This document shows positions 19,278 through 27,408 of a stretch of 64,000 nucleotides of DNA, piece after piece. A program made the translations under genes and the position numbers. Origin of the DNA: Planctomycetota bacterium (GTDB lineage Bacteria > Planctomycetota > UBA1135 > GCA-002686595). The notes under the pieces are model-generated. The model was given only the letters and a program-made list of their open reading frames with translations. It ran no database searches and was not told where the DNA came from. The stretch lies in assembly GCA_016795205.1 (NCBI GenBank), contig JAEUHZ010000055.1, positions 1 through 64,000 on the forward strand, written 5' to 3'. Numbering within the stretch: the stretch's first letter is position 1; the number at the start of each line of letters is the position of its first letter.

Positions 19278-19400
19278 CGCGGACGGGAAATGGGTTCCGG
19301 GGGAGAGCCGGCGTCCGAGCACGCCGGTCCCAGAGCATACTCGCCGGCCGTGGCCCGCGTCCTCATGGCCAGCGCGGGCTCGCCCGCCGCCCGCGCGGCC

Positions 19401-20741
19401 TCAGTCCACGATCAGCGTCCCGCGGTGCTCGTCGTTGCGCGTGAGGCGCCCGTCGCCATCGGCGTCCCGGTAGATCGCGACCTCGATCTCGGTGCCCGGG
19501 GCGAACTGCTGGACCAGACGCGCGAAGCTCTCGCGGGAGTCGATGCGCCAGGACTGGCGGCGCAGGCTGCCCGTGAGCCGCACGGCGTCCAGGACGTCGC
19601 CGGGCTTGAGGCCCAGCCGCGCCGCCGGCCCGCCCGTGCGCACGTCGCTGATCACGACCGCTGCACCGCCGCGGCCGGAGCGCTGCTCGACCCGCAGCCC
19701 GAGGTGCTGGTACAGCAAGCCGTCGATCTTGTCCCACGGCGCGAGCCGCACGCGCCGACTCTCGCCAGCGCGCTCGACCTGGAACTCGACCTCGCGCGCG
19801 GGCGCCAGGCCCACGCGTGCCAGGCGGTACTCGTCCGGGGAGGCCACGCGCTGGCCACCGAGCGCCACGATGCAGTCGCCGGCGCGCAGTCCTGCGGCGT
19901 GCGCCGGACTGCCGGGGACGACCTCGCGGATCTGGATGTGCTGGTCCGCGGGGTCGACCTCGAATCCCAGCCAGGCCGAGGCCGATTGCGGCGAGAGGAG
20001 CTGCTCCTCGAGCACGGTCTTGACGCGGTCGATCGGGATCGCGAAGCCGATGTTCTGCGCCTGGAAGTTCATGGCGCTGTTGATGCCGATCAGCTCGCCG
20101 TAGATGTTCAGGAGCGGCCCCCCGCTGTTCCCCGGGTTGATCCCCGCGTCCGTCTGGATCAGGTCGTCGAACGCCAGGCGCGCGGCCGGGATCTGCACGT
20201 TGCGGTGCAGCCCCGAGATGATCCCCTGCGTGACGGTATGCGTCTGGCCGTAGGGATTGCCGATCGCGATGACCGTCTCGCCCAGCATCAGGTCGGCGCT
20301 CGTGCCGAGCGGGATGACCGGGAAGTCCCGGTCGCCGTCGATCTTGAGCAGCGCGAGGTCCTCCTCCTCGACGAAGGACACGAGCTGCGCGCGGTATTGC
20401 TGGGGGTCGTGCTCGCGGTCGAAGTTGACGGTGATCTGATCGGCGTCCTTGACCACGTGGAAGTTCGTGATCAGGAAGCCCTCCTTGTGGATCACGACCC
20501 CGGAGCCCGAGCCCGTGAACTGCTGGGTCACGATCCGGCCCCAGATGTTCATCCCCACGGCCTTCTCGCCGCCGGTCTGGATGTAGGCCACGGCCGGTGA
20601 GGCGTCGCGCGCCACCTGGACGATGGGCGTCACGCGGCCCTGCCGATGGTCTTGGGCGCTGGCCGGCTCGGCGAGGTGCGCGAAGGCGGCCAGCAGGGCC
20701 AGCGGAGTCGCGGCGGCGGCGAGGGGTCGGGCGGTGGTCAT
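19401..20741 (-). CDS. DegP/HtrA-type trypsin-like serine protease with two PDZ domains
   Basis: A 446-residue periplasmic protease. Residues 1-30 are a signal peptide (cleavage near A-S-A-Q). The catalytic triad is H95 (I-T-N-F-H-V-V), D128 (E-E-E-D-L-A-L-L) and S206 (G-N-S-G-G-P-L). Two PDZ domains follow: one around residues 255-340 with A-G-L-R-A-G-D-C-I-V-A-L-G-G, and a second around 345-440 with L-G-L-K-P-G-D-V-L. The tail holds an EF-hand-like D-A-D-G-D-G-R-L-T loop. Expected role is quality control of exported proteins. The ATG at 20741 is chosen because AGGAAGGA lies about 10 bases upstream and the signal peptide starts there; upstream codons are non-coding in style. Confidence 0.9.
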   Translation of the reverse strand: MTTARPLAAAATPLALLAAFAHLAEPASAQDHRQGRVTPIVQVARDASPAVAYIQTGGEKAVGMNIWGRIVTQQFTGSGSGVVIHKEGFLITNFHVVKDADQITVNFDREHDPQQYRAQLVSFVEEEDLALLKIDGDRDFPVIPLGTSADLMLGETVIAIGNPYGQTHTVTQGIISGLHRNVQIPAARLAFDDLIQTDAGINPGNSGGPLLNIYGELIGINSAMNFQAQNIGFAIPIDRVKTVLEEQLLSPQSASAWLGFEVDPADQHIQIREVVPGSPAHAAGLRAGDCIVALGGQRVASPDEYRLARVGLAPAREVEFQVERAGESRRVRLAPWDKIDGLLYQHLGLRVEQRSGRGGAAVVISDVRTGGPAARLGLKPGDVLDAVRLTGSLRRQSWRIDSRESFARLVQQFAPGTEIEVAIYRDADGDGRLTRNDEHRGTLIVD

Positions 20742-20933
20742 GGCATGCGTCCTTCCTGAGCGGATCGGGGGCGATCCTAGGCGACGGGGGATACGGATCC
20801 TCCCCACAGCCTGTGAGCCCGCGCCGGCAGGACCGGCGGTTGAGGGGGGGGCGCCCCGGAGCATCCGCGGTCGCACCTCGCCGGCCGCGGGCCTGGTCTG
20901 GGACGACGCGGTCTGGGACGACGCGCGCGCGAC

Positions 20934-21010
20934 TGGTGGGCGTTACTGGACTCGAACCAGTGACCTCCACGATGTCAACGTGGCGCTCTAGCCAGCTGAG
21001 CTAAACGCCC
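20934..21010 (-). tRNA. tRNA-Val (anticodon GAC)
   Basis: Read on the minus strand, the sequence folds as a full cloverleaf: acceptor GGGCGTT paired with AACGCCC, D arm GCTC/GAGC, anticodon stem CCACG/CGTGG around loop TTGACAT (anticodon GAC, valine GUC), and T arm ACTGG/CCAGT around TTCGAGT. Discriminator A and the CCA end are encoded (20937-20934). It lies alone between the DegP and alanine dehydrogenase genes. The 192 bases 20742-20933 hold nothing else recognisable. Confidence 0.96.
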
Positions 21011-21033
21011 AGGCGCATCGAGCGCGTCGTCCG

Positions 21034-21054
21034 CGAACGGCGATCGACCGTTCG
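21034..21054. repeat. Inverted repeat upstream of tRNA-Val
   Basis: CGAACGG (21034-21040) and CCGTTCG (21048-21054) form a perfect seven-base inverted repeat around CGATCGA, which is itself palindromic at its core. It lies 24 bases upstream of the tRNA on that strand and about 35 bases from the divergent alanine dehydrogenase promoter. It could be a protein-binding site or part of the tRNA promoter; no more can be said. Confidence 0.35.
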
Positions 21055-21086
21055 AGGCTGGGGAAGGTAGCGGATTCCGCCGGCCT

Positions 21087-21114
21087 TCGACAAGGGTCCG
21101 CCGCTCGATAGACT
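21087..21114 (+). promoter_or_regulatory. Candidate sigma-70-type promoter of ald
   Basis: TCGACA (21087-21092, five of six matches to TTGACA) and TAGACT (21109-21114, four of six to TATAAT) are 16 bases apart. They precede the alanine dehydrogenase GTG at 21178 by about 63 bases. Called from pattern only. Confidence 0.4.
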
Positions 21115-21177
21115 CCTCGCCCCCACGGCCCGGGTCGACCCCGGACCCCGAAGCCCCGAACGCGACGAGAGCCCCAC

Positions 21178-22299
21178 GTGAAGATCGGCGTCCCGAAGGA
21201 GATCAAGAACAACGAGAACCGCGTCGCCCTGACCCCGGCCGGGGTGGACCGCCTGCGCGGACAGGGTCACGAGGTCATGGTCGAGACGCGCGCCGGGCTG
21301 GGCAGCGGGCTCTCGGACGAGGCCTACCAGAAGGCTGGCGCCGCGATCGCGCCCGACGCGGCGACCGTGTGGGCCAAGAACGACCTCGTCCTCAAGGTCA
21401 AGGAGCCGCTCGAGAGCGAGTGGCCGCACATGCGCAAGGGCCAGACGCTCTTCACGTACCTGCACCTGGCGGCCGATCGCAAGCTCACGGACGGCGTGGT
21501 GGGGACGGGCTCCTACGGGTTCGCCTACGAGACCCTGGAGGTGAACCACGGTCTGCCGCTCCTGACGCCGATGAGCGAGGTCGCCGGACGCATGGCGATC
21601 CAGGAGGGCGCGAAGTACCTGGAGGCGCCGCTGGGCGGCTCGGGCATCCTGCTCGGAGGCGTCCCGGGCGTGCGTCCGGCCAAGGTCATGATCCTGGGCG
21701 GGGGCGTGGTCGGAACTCAGGCCGCGCGCATGGCGGCAGGCCTGGGCGCCGACGTCACGATCCTGGACGTCAACCTGGATCGGATGCGCTACCTCGACGA
21801 GGTTCTCCCGCAGAACTGCGCGACCTTGTACTCGACGCCGTACGCGCTGCGGGAGCTCTTGCCCGAGACCGACCTGCTCGTGGGCGCGGTCCTGATCGCC
21901 GGTGCGGCCGCGCCCAAGCTGGTGAAGCGCGCGGACCTCAAGCTCATGCGCAAGGGCAGCGTGATCGTCGACGTGGCCGTCGACCAAGGTGGCTGCATCG
22001 AGACCGTGCGGCCGACGACGCACGCCGAGCCGACGTACGTCGTCGACGGCGTGGTCCACTACTGCGTCGCGAACATGCCCGGCGCCGTCCCGCGCACGAG
22101 CACCTGGGCGCTCACGAACGCCACGCTGCCGTGGGTGGAGCTCCTGGCGAAGCTCGGACCCGTCGGGGCCATCGAGTCCAGCCCAGAGCTGCGCGGCGCG
22201 GCGAACTGCGTCGGCGGGCACATCACCTGCAAGCCGGTCGCCGACGCCTTCGGCCTCCCGTTCGTGCCGCCGCTCGAGGCGGTGCGCGCCAGTCGCTGA
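21178..22299 (+). CDS. ald: Alanine dehydrogenase
   Basis: A 373-residue NAD-dependent enzyme interconverting L-alanine with pyruvate and ammonia in the cytoplasm. The N-terminus [20 protein letters not shown] is the AlaDH/PNT signature. The pyruvate-site lysine is in V-L-K-V-K-E-P and the catalytic histidine in Y-L-H-L-A-A. The NAD-binding Rossmann motif is [15 protein letters not shown]. The second signature [10 protein letters not shown] and [11 protein letters not shown] are intact. Length is exactly that of the family. It has its own candidate promoter and is followed by a strong hairpin, so it is probably monocistronic. Confidence 0.96.
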   Translation: MKIGVPKEIKNNENRVALTPAGVDRLRGQGHEVMVETRAGLGSGLSDEAYQKAGAAIAPDAATVWAKNDLVLKVKEPLESEWPHMRKGQTLFTYLHLAADRKLTDGVVGTGSYGFAYETLEVNHGLPLLTPMSEVAGRMAIQEGAKYLEAPLGGSGILLGGVPGVRPAKVMILGGGVVGTQAARMAAGLGADVTILDVNLDRMRYLDEVLPQNCATLYSTPYALRELLPETDLLVGAVLIAGAAAPKLVKRADLKLMRKGSVIVDVAVDQGGCIETVRPTTHAEPTYVVDGVVHYCVANMPGAVPRTSTWALTNATLPWVELLAKLGPVGAIESSPELRGAANCVGGHITCKPVADAFGLPFVPPLEAVRASR

Positions 22300-22313
22300 G
22301 GCCACCCAGGCCC

Positions 22314-22339
22314 CCGCGCGCGGCGTTCGCCGCGCGCGG
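22314..22339 (+). terminator. Strong GC hairpin after ald
   Basis: A perfect 12-base inverted repeat (arms 22314-22325 and 22328-22339) separated only by TT sits 14 bases after the alanine dehydrogenase stop and 14 bases before the uppP ATG. There is no T-tract. It could act as a GC-type terminator or attenuator, or stabilise the ald mRNA end. Confidence 0.5.
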
Positions 22340-22353
22340 CGGGCCGCACCGCG

Positions 22354-23175
22354 ATGGAAGCTTGGGAAGCGCTCCTGCTCGGCGCCGTCGAGGGCCTCAC
22401 CGAGTACCTGCCGGTCAGCTCGACGGGCCACCTCGTGCTCACGAGCCGGTTGCTCGGCCTGCCCAACGACGGTGCGAATCGCGCCTTCACGATCGGCATC
22501 CAGTCCGGCGCGATCCTGGCGGTGCTCTCGCTCTACCTGCCGCGGGTCAAGCAGTGCCTCGTGGGGCTCTCGGGCAGCGACCCGGTCGGCCGGCGTCTCT
22601 CCGTGGCCTTGATCGCCGCGTTCCTGCCGGCGGCGGTCGTGGGCCTGCTGCTCGCCGACTGGATCGACCGCGTGCTGTTCGGGCTGTGGCCGATCGTGAT
22701 CGCCTGGCTCCTGGGAGGCCTCGCGCTCGTGCTCGTGCGCGCTCTGCGGCGGCCGCACCCCGTCGGGTTGGCCTTGGAGGAACTCACCACGCGCCAGGCG
22801 CTGCTCATCGGGTGTGCGCAGTGCCTGGCGCTCGCCCCCGGGACCAGCCGCAGCCTGGTCACGATCGCGGCCGGGATCTTCCTCGGGCTTTCGGGCGCGG
22901 CGGCGGTCGAGTTCAGCCTGCTGCTCGGGGTCGTGACGCTGGGCGCCGCGACCGCTTACGAAGCCGTCTCGGGCGGCCGCGAGGTCCTGGCCAGCTACGG
23001 TTGGACGAACATCTTGCTGGGCTTCGCGGCCTCGTTCGCCTTCGCCTGGATCGCCGTCCGGGGGTTGGTCGCCTGGCTCACGACGCACGGCCTCGCGCCC
23101 TTCGGCGTGTACCGCATCGTGTTGGCCGCCGTGGTGGCCTGGATGCTCTCCGCCGGCCTGGTGCCGGCCGGGTGA
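22354..23175 (+). CDS. uppP: Undecaprenyl-diphosphatase (BacA/UppP)
   Basis: A 273-residue inner-membrane enzyme that dephosphorylates undecaprenyl diphosphate, recycling the carrier for peptidoglycan and surface glycans; overproduction is known to give bacitracin resistance. The first signature is E-G-L-T-E-Y-L-P-V-S-S-T-G-H-L with the catalytic Glu and Ser/Thr, and the second is A-P-G-T-S-R-S with the catalytic Arg. About eight hydrophobic segments and the length match the family. The ATG at 22354 directly opens the expected M-E-A-W-E-A-L-L-L-G-A-V-E-G start. It links functionally to the glycosyltransferases and flippase elsewhere in the window. Confidence 0.95.
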   Translation: MEAWEALLLGAVEGLTEYLPVSSTGHLVLTSRLLGLPNDGANRAFTIGIQSGAILAVLSLYLPRVKQCLVGLSGSDPVGRRLSVALIAAFLPAAVVGLLLADWIDRVLFGLWPIVIAWLLGGLALVLVRALRRPHPVGLALEELTTRQALLIGCAQCLALAPGTSRSLVTIAAGIFLGLSGAAAVEFSLLLGVVTLGAATAYEAVSGGREVLASYGWTNILLGFAASFAFAWIAVRGLVAWLTTHGLAPFGVYRIVLAAVVAWMLSAGLVPAG

Positions 23176-23178
23176 GAC

Positions 23179-23805
23179 TCAGGAAGCGCGCCGCAGCGCG
23201 TCGCCGGACAGGATCGCGCCCAGCGCCTCGGCCAGCGTCGTGGAGACCTCGTCGCACTCGACCTCGATCGGGCCCTCGGCGATCCGGCGCTCACGTCCCA
23301 GCGCGAGCGTGCGCACGCTGGCGCGCGAGGCCGCGGCCAACTCGAGCACGTCGTCGCTGACGAGCCAGCTCGCGCGCAGGTCGACGCCGTCCTCCTGGAA
23401 GGCGTGGTAGAGGGCGCCGGTGTTCGGGAAGCGGAACACGGACTCGCGCTTGTGGCGACCCTTGCCGCTGTGCGGGTGGTCCAGACAGGCGTAGTCGCGC
23501 GCGAGCGGCACGCCCAGGCCCGCGAGCCGCGCGTGCAGGTCCTTCTGGAAGGCCTCCCAGGCCGCGTCGGAGACGCGCCCGCGCGCGACGTCGGGCTCGT
23601 TCCCGACCAGGTACAGGCGCCAGCCGGCCTGCGTCGCGCGGAACAGGACCTCCCCGGCGCGGGCCACCAGGCCCGTGTCCGCGAACGACCGGCAGGGGCC
23701 GCCGGGACGCTCGAGCAGCGCGCCCCAGCGCGAGACGAACAGCGCGCGCGGTGCGCGCTCGGTGCCGGGGAGGGGGAGGACGATTGAGGTGCGGTGGCGC
23801 GTCAT
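23179..23805 (-). CDS. HAD-fold protein like GmhB, catalytic residues lost
   Basis: A 208-residue protein whose layout follows the HisB-N/GmhB subfamily of HAD phosphatases (heptose-bisphosphate or histidinol phosphatases): an N-terminal hydrophobic strand, a squiggle/cap region, a zinc-loop-like C-L-D-H-P-H-S-G-K-G-R-H, and a final S-W-L-V-S-D-D-V-L-E-L. The nucleophile motif D-x-D is replaced by S25-R26-W27, the usual T-N-Q-S by V-G-N-E-P, the R-K-P-x-P lysine motif by F-R-F-P-N-T, and the zinc loop lacks most cysteines. It is therefore probably a non-enzymatic relative with a binding or structural role. It converges with uppP (3-base gap) and has normal coding character, so it is not an obvious pseudogene. 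Confidence 0.62.
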   Translation of the reverse strand: MTRHRTSIVLPLPGTERAPRALFVSRWGALLERPGGPCRSFADTGLVARAGEVLFRATQAGWRLYLVGNEPDVARGRVSDAAWEAFQKDLHARLAGLGVPLARDYACLDHPHSGKGRHKRESVFRFPNTGALYHAFQEDGVDLRASWLVSDDVLELAAASRASVRTLALGRERRIAEGPIEVECDEVSTTLAEALGAILSGDALRRAS

Positions 23806-23981
23806 GGTGAGCTCTCGTGGCGCGCCCTCGATCGGGCCCTGGCCGCGGACCCTTGAGGCCGCGGCCTTTCTTTCCGCGGCGGGGCGCGGCTGGCGCGCCG
23901 GAAAACTGCGCGCAATCGAGCCCTTCCTTCAGGATCTGCCGCGTCCAGCGTCGAAAAAGCAGCCGGAAGTGCCCTGCTCCC

Positions 23982-25136
23982 GTGCCCCAGCCGCTGCGCA
24001 TCGCGATCCTCGTCAACCCCTTCACGCTGGGTCGCAAGTGGGGCGCACACGCGCCCGAGCTCGCGCGCGAGCTGCTCGGAGCGGGACACACGGTGCGCGG
24101 CTTCGGCGCGCCCCCGGGTGCGCTGCCGCGTTCGGGCGGATCGCCGGAGGTCGAGGGCGGAGCGCTGGCCGACGACGTGGTCGGCGTCACCGGTTACGAG
24201 CCCGACGCCGTGATCGCCTACGACTCGCTCTCGCCCGCGGCTTGGGTCGGCGCGCGGGCGGCGCGCAAGCTGCACGTGCCGCTCGTGCTCGTCGAAGCCG
24301 CGGCTGGCGAGCAGCGCGGCCGACAGTGGTTGTTCCAGGCGCTCGGCCGGCGCCTGTGGGGCCGCACGGTGCGCAACGCGACCAGCGCCGTCGTCGCGCT
24401 CGACGCCGTGGCGCGCGAGCGCGTGCTGGCCCACGGCTTCCCCGCCTCGAAGATCGAGGTCCTTCCGGCTGGCGTGGACCTCGCGGCGTACCGCCCGGGA
24501 CTCTCGTCCGGCATCGTGACGCGCCACCACATCCGCGGGCGCGTGCTGCTCTACGTCGGGCGCATCGCGGCCGAGCGCGGCCTGGAGGTCCTCGTGCGGG
24601 CCTTCGCCGCCAGCGTCGGCCAGCGCGCCGACTGGTCTCTCGTCCTGGCGGGCGAAGGGCCCGCGCGAGCGGAGCTACGGGCCCTGATCGAGCGCCTGGG
24701 CATCGCCTCGCGCGTGCATTGGACGGGGCTGCCGCGCGCCGAAGAGCTGCCCGGTCTGCTGTCGGCCAGCACGTTGCTCGCGATCCCAGCGCTGGACGAT
24801 TCCGTGCGCGGCCTCAATGTGACGCGCGCCATGGCCTGCGGCCTGCCGATCCTGGTCTCGGACCGGCCGAACCTCCAGGTGCTCGTGGAGCACGACCGCC
24901 ACGGGCTGGTCGTCCCGGCCGGCGACCACGCGGCCTGGCGCGAGGCGCTCCAGCGCGCGGCGATGTCGCCCGACGCGCGCCGGCGCTGGTCGCTCCACGT
25001 GCGCGCCGCGGCCGAGGAACGCTACGCCTGGCCGCGTGTGGCTCGGCGCTTCGAGGGGCTCGTGCTGGCCGCGCGCGAAGCGCTGGCGCGTGGGGCGCGC
25101 TCGTCGAACCCGCTCAGCGATCCGTCGCGCGCTTGA
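23982..25136 (+). CDS. GT4-family glycosyltransferase
   Basis: A 384-residue GT-B enzyme. The acceptor domain starts P-Q-P-L-R-I-A-I-L-V-N-P-F; the donor domain has L-L-Y-V-G-R-I-A-A-E-R-G-L-E-V-L and L-V-L-A-G-E-G-P. The usual E-(x)7-E site reads R-G-L-N-V-T-R-A-M-A-C-G, in which the first Glu position is Asn/Thr rather than Glu, so donor binding may differ. GTG at 23982 is chosen because the recognisable fold begins there; upstream in-frame sequence (from 23817) is Arg/Pro-rich and non-coding in style. The stop overlaps the end of the convergent STAS gene by 23 bases. Confidence 0.83.
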   Translation: MPQPLRIAILVNPFTLGRKWGAHAPELARELLGAGHTVRGFGAPPGALPRSGGSPEVEGGALADDVVGVTGYEPDAVIAYDSLSPAAWVGARAARKLHVPLVLVEAAAGEQRGRQWLFQALGRRLWGRTVRNATSAVVALDAVARERVLAHGFPASKIEVLPAGVDLAAYRPGLSSGIVTRHHIRGRVLLYVGRIAAERGLEVLVRAFAASVGQRADWSLVLAGEGPARAELRALIERLGIASRVHWTGLPRAEELPGLLSASTLLAIPALDDSVRGLNVTRAMACGLPILVSDRPNLQVLVEHDRHGLVVPAGDHAAWREALQRAAMSPDARRRWSLHVRAAAEERYAWPRVARRFEGLVLAAREALARGARSSNPLSDPSRA

Positions 25137-25926
25137 GCTCGTCCTTGAGGTAGGCGAGGTCCTTGACGTAGTTCTGCAGCTCGCTGCGGGTCGCGTCGTC
25201 CATCTCCTGGAACGTCGTCCCGACCTTGACGCCCTCGGGGCGCTCCTCGACCTCGGTGACGCGCGCCACGGCCTCGCGGTAGCCCTTGGCCATCATCGGC
25301 AGGCGGAACTTGAGCCGCCATTCGGTGCCCAGGGCCAGGAACTGGCCCATGGCGAAAGGCGTCAGCCCCGTGGCGCTGCCATTCCAGGTGAAGCGCAGCC
25401 CGTTCGCGTCGATCGCCGACATGCGGCCCGCGCCGCTCCACGACCCAGGCAGCTTGTCCTTGGCGCCCCGACCTTGACCCGACTCGGGCAGGAAGTGGTC
25501 GATGCGCGAGGTGTCGACCGGCGAGAACAGCACCGTGGCGACCTGGTCGTCGTCGACCGCCGCGGAGGCCTTGCCCGCCGGCGCGAGGCCCTGCGTGACG
25601 GCCTCGGCCGCGGCCTCGTCGGAGTCGTAGATCCCGAGCACGCGGTCCAGGCCGACCTTGGTCAGCATGTCGCGCACGAACGAGGACGGTCGCGAGACGA
25701 CGACCTTGCCGCCCTTGCCCTCGAGCTGCTTGCGGATGCGCGCCAGCGCCCCGAGCGCCGTCGAGTTGATGTAGCGCACCAGCCGCAGGTTCAGGACGAT
25801 GCGCACGACGCCCTGCTTGACCAGCGCGTCGATCTCCTGCTGGAGGGCCGTCACGTAGAAGGTGTCGAACTCTCCCCGCAGGTGGAGGATCGCGTGTTCG
25901 TCACGGGGCTCGACGCTGATGTGCAT
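25114..25926 (-). CDS. STAS (anti-sigma-antagonist-like) plus PilZ-like domain protein
   Basis: A 270-residue soluble protein. Residues 1-110 form a STAS domain (H-L-R-G-E-F-D-T-F, then V-L-N-L-R-L-V-R-Y-I-N-S-T-A-L-G-A-L), with the conserved serine that partner-switch kinases phosphorylate present in Y-I-N-S-T-A. After an acidic/Gly-rich linker, residues about 165-260 look like a PilZ-type domain (A-R-V-T-E-V-E, then V-G-T-T-F-Q-E-M and R-S-E-L-Q-N-Y-V), though a canonical R-x-x-x-R c-di-GMP site is not clear. The SD GAAGAG lies just before the ATG. It is divergent from the GAF-PP2C phosphatase gene at 26007, the natural partner for dephosphorylating a STAS serine. Confidence 0.8.
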   Translation of the reverse strand: MHISVEPRDEHAILHLRGEFDTFYVTALQQEIDALVKQGVVRIVLNLRLVRYINSTALGALARIRKQLEGKGGKVVVSRPSSFVRDMLTKVGLDRVLGIYDSDEAAAEAVTQGLAPAGKASAAVDDDQVATVLFSPVDTSRIDHFLPESGQGRGAKDKLPGSWSGAGRMSAIDANGLRFTWNGSATGLTPFAMGQFLALGTEWRLKFRLPMMAKGYREAVARVTEVEERPEGVKVGTTFQEMDDATRSELQNYVKDLAYLKDELKRATDR

Positions 25927-26006
25927 GGGGGCTCTTCGGGGGGGCGTGGTTCGCGAGTCTCGAGGCTGGCTCCGGGCCTCGCCCGGCGATTAGGATCGGG
26001 GAGCAT

Positions 26007-27407
26007 ATGTTCTTCCGGCGCAAGAAGGAACCGCCCAAGGCCCCTGCGCCGGAGGCCCGACCGGCCCCCAGCGTCGGGGCGCCGCCGGCCCCGCCGGCGC
26101 GGGCCGACTCCACCGCGTTCCTCACCGGGGACGACGGCCTCGACCGTCGCACGATCGAGATCCTCTTGCGCGGGATCGCGCAGGTCACGGAGTCGCGTGA
26201 CCTCGAGCCGCTGCTCGTGGACATCGTCGACACGTCGATCGACGTGACGGGCGCCGAGCGCGGACTCCTGATCCTCTCGGACGAGCGCAGCGGCCTGTCG
26301 GTGCGCGTGGCGCGGGCCCGGGGCAAGAAGCCCGTCGAGGGCCAGGTGCGCTTCTCGACCAGCATCGTGAAGCGCGTGCTCGCCGACCTCGACCCGGTGC
26401 GCGCGCAGGTCTCGTCCGACTCCGAGGCGCTGGAGCTGGGCACCTCGGTCTACGACCTCAAGCTGCGTGCCGTGATGTGCGTGCCGCTGGTCGCCAGCGA
26501 GGGCCCGGAGGGCTCCGCGGAACGCGGCGTGCTGTACGTCGACTCGAAGGCCGCCACGCGCGAGTACTCGCAGAAGGACCTGTCGCTGTTCGCGGCGCTC
26601 TCGCAGTACATCCGCATCGCGCTGCAGAACGCCCGCTTGCACATCGTCTCGGTCGAGAAGGCGCGCCTCGAGCAGTCGCTGGAGATCGCGGCGCAGATCC
26701 AGCGCGACCTGATGGCGGAAACGCCCGGGGACGTGCCCGGCTACGACATCCACGGCTGGTACCGCCCGGCCGAGGGCACGACCGGTGACTTCTACGACTT
26801 CGTCAAGATGAAGGGCGGCCGCCACGGCGTGTTCGTCGGCGACGTCTCGGGCCATGGCATCGGCCCGGCGCTGATCATGGCCGAGGCCAAGTCGGCCTTG
26901 CGTCAGGGCCTCAAGCTGCTCGACGACCCGGCCGCCATCGTGCGCAGCGTGTGCGAGGACCTCGGTCCGCGCATGGAGGACAACCTGTTCCTCACGCTGT
27001 TCGTCGCGGTCCTCGCGCCGGATGGCACGGTCAAGACCCTGAACGCCGGCCACACGCCCCCGCTCGTGTGGCGCGCACGCGAGCGCAAGGTCGAGATCAT
27101 CCCGGGGCACGCGCCGGCGGTGGGCTTCGTGGACGACTTCCCCTACGAGGAAGGGCCGCGCCACGCGCTGGAGCCGGGCGACGCGCTGGTCCTGCTCACC
27201 GACGGCTTGGTCGAGGCGCGCTCGGCCGAGGACCCGGACGTGCTGTTCGGCGAGCAGCGCATCCAGGCACTCCTGGCGCAGCACGCCGCGGCAGGCCTGG
27301 ACGCCAAGGGGCTGGTCGAGGCCCTGGTCGCCGAGGTGCTGCGCTTCGCCGGCGGCAAGCGCGACGACGACATGACGCTGCTCGTCGTGCGGCGTTCCGG
27401 GGGCTGA
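26007..27407 (+). CDS. GAF-domain PP2C (SpoIIE/RsbU-type) serine phosphatase
   Basis: A 466-residue cytoplasmic regulator. A Pro/Ala-rich N-terminal tail (1-35) precedes a GAF domain (about 50-220; G-A-E-R-G-L-L-I-L, then M-C-V-P-L-V and G-V-L-Y-V-D-S). A helical linker, A-A-Q-I-Q-R-D-L-M, joins a SpoIIE-type PP2C domain with the metal-binding motifs G-D-F-Y-D-F, V-G-D-V-S-G-H-G, T-L-N-A-G-H-T-P-P, L-L-T-D-G-L-V-E and the final D-D-M-T-L. All metal aspartates appear present. It probably dephosphorylates a phospho-serine on a STAS antagonist in response to a GAF signal. SD GGGGAG precedes the ATG. The dihydroorotase GTG follows after one base. Confidence 0.9.
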   Translation: MFFRRKKEPPKAPAPEARPAPSVGAPPAPPARADSTAFLTGDDGLDRRTIEILLRGIAQVTESRDLEPLLVDIVDTSIDVTGAERGLLILSDERSGLSVRVARARGKKPVEGQVRFSTSIVKRVLADLDPVRAQVSSDSEALELGTSVYDLKLRAVMCVPLVASEGPEGSAERGVLYVDSKAATREYSQKDLSLFAALSQYIRIALQNARLHIVSVEKARLEQSLEIAAQIQRDLMAETPGDVPGYDIHGWYRPAEGTTGDFYDFVKMKGGRHGVFVGDVSGHGIGPALIMAEAKSALRQGLKLLDDPAAIVRSVCEDLGPRMEDNLFLTLFVAVLAPDGTVKTLNAGHTPPLVWRARERKVEIIPGHAPAVGFVDDFPYEEGPRHALEPGDALVLLTDGLVEARSAEDPDVLFGEQRIQALLAQHAAAGLDAKGLVEALVAEVLRFAGGKRDDDMTLLVVRRSGG

Positions 27408-27408
27408 G

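Noticed and set aside
23817..23981. Earlier start for the GT4 gene at 23982
   Set aside because: The added 55 residues are Arg/Pro/Gly-rich and do not resemble the start of a GT4 fold, which begins with P-Q-P-L-R-I-A-I-L.
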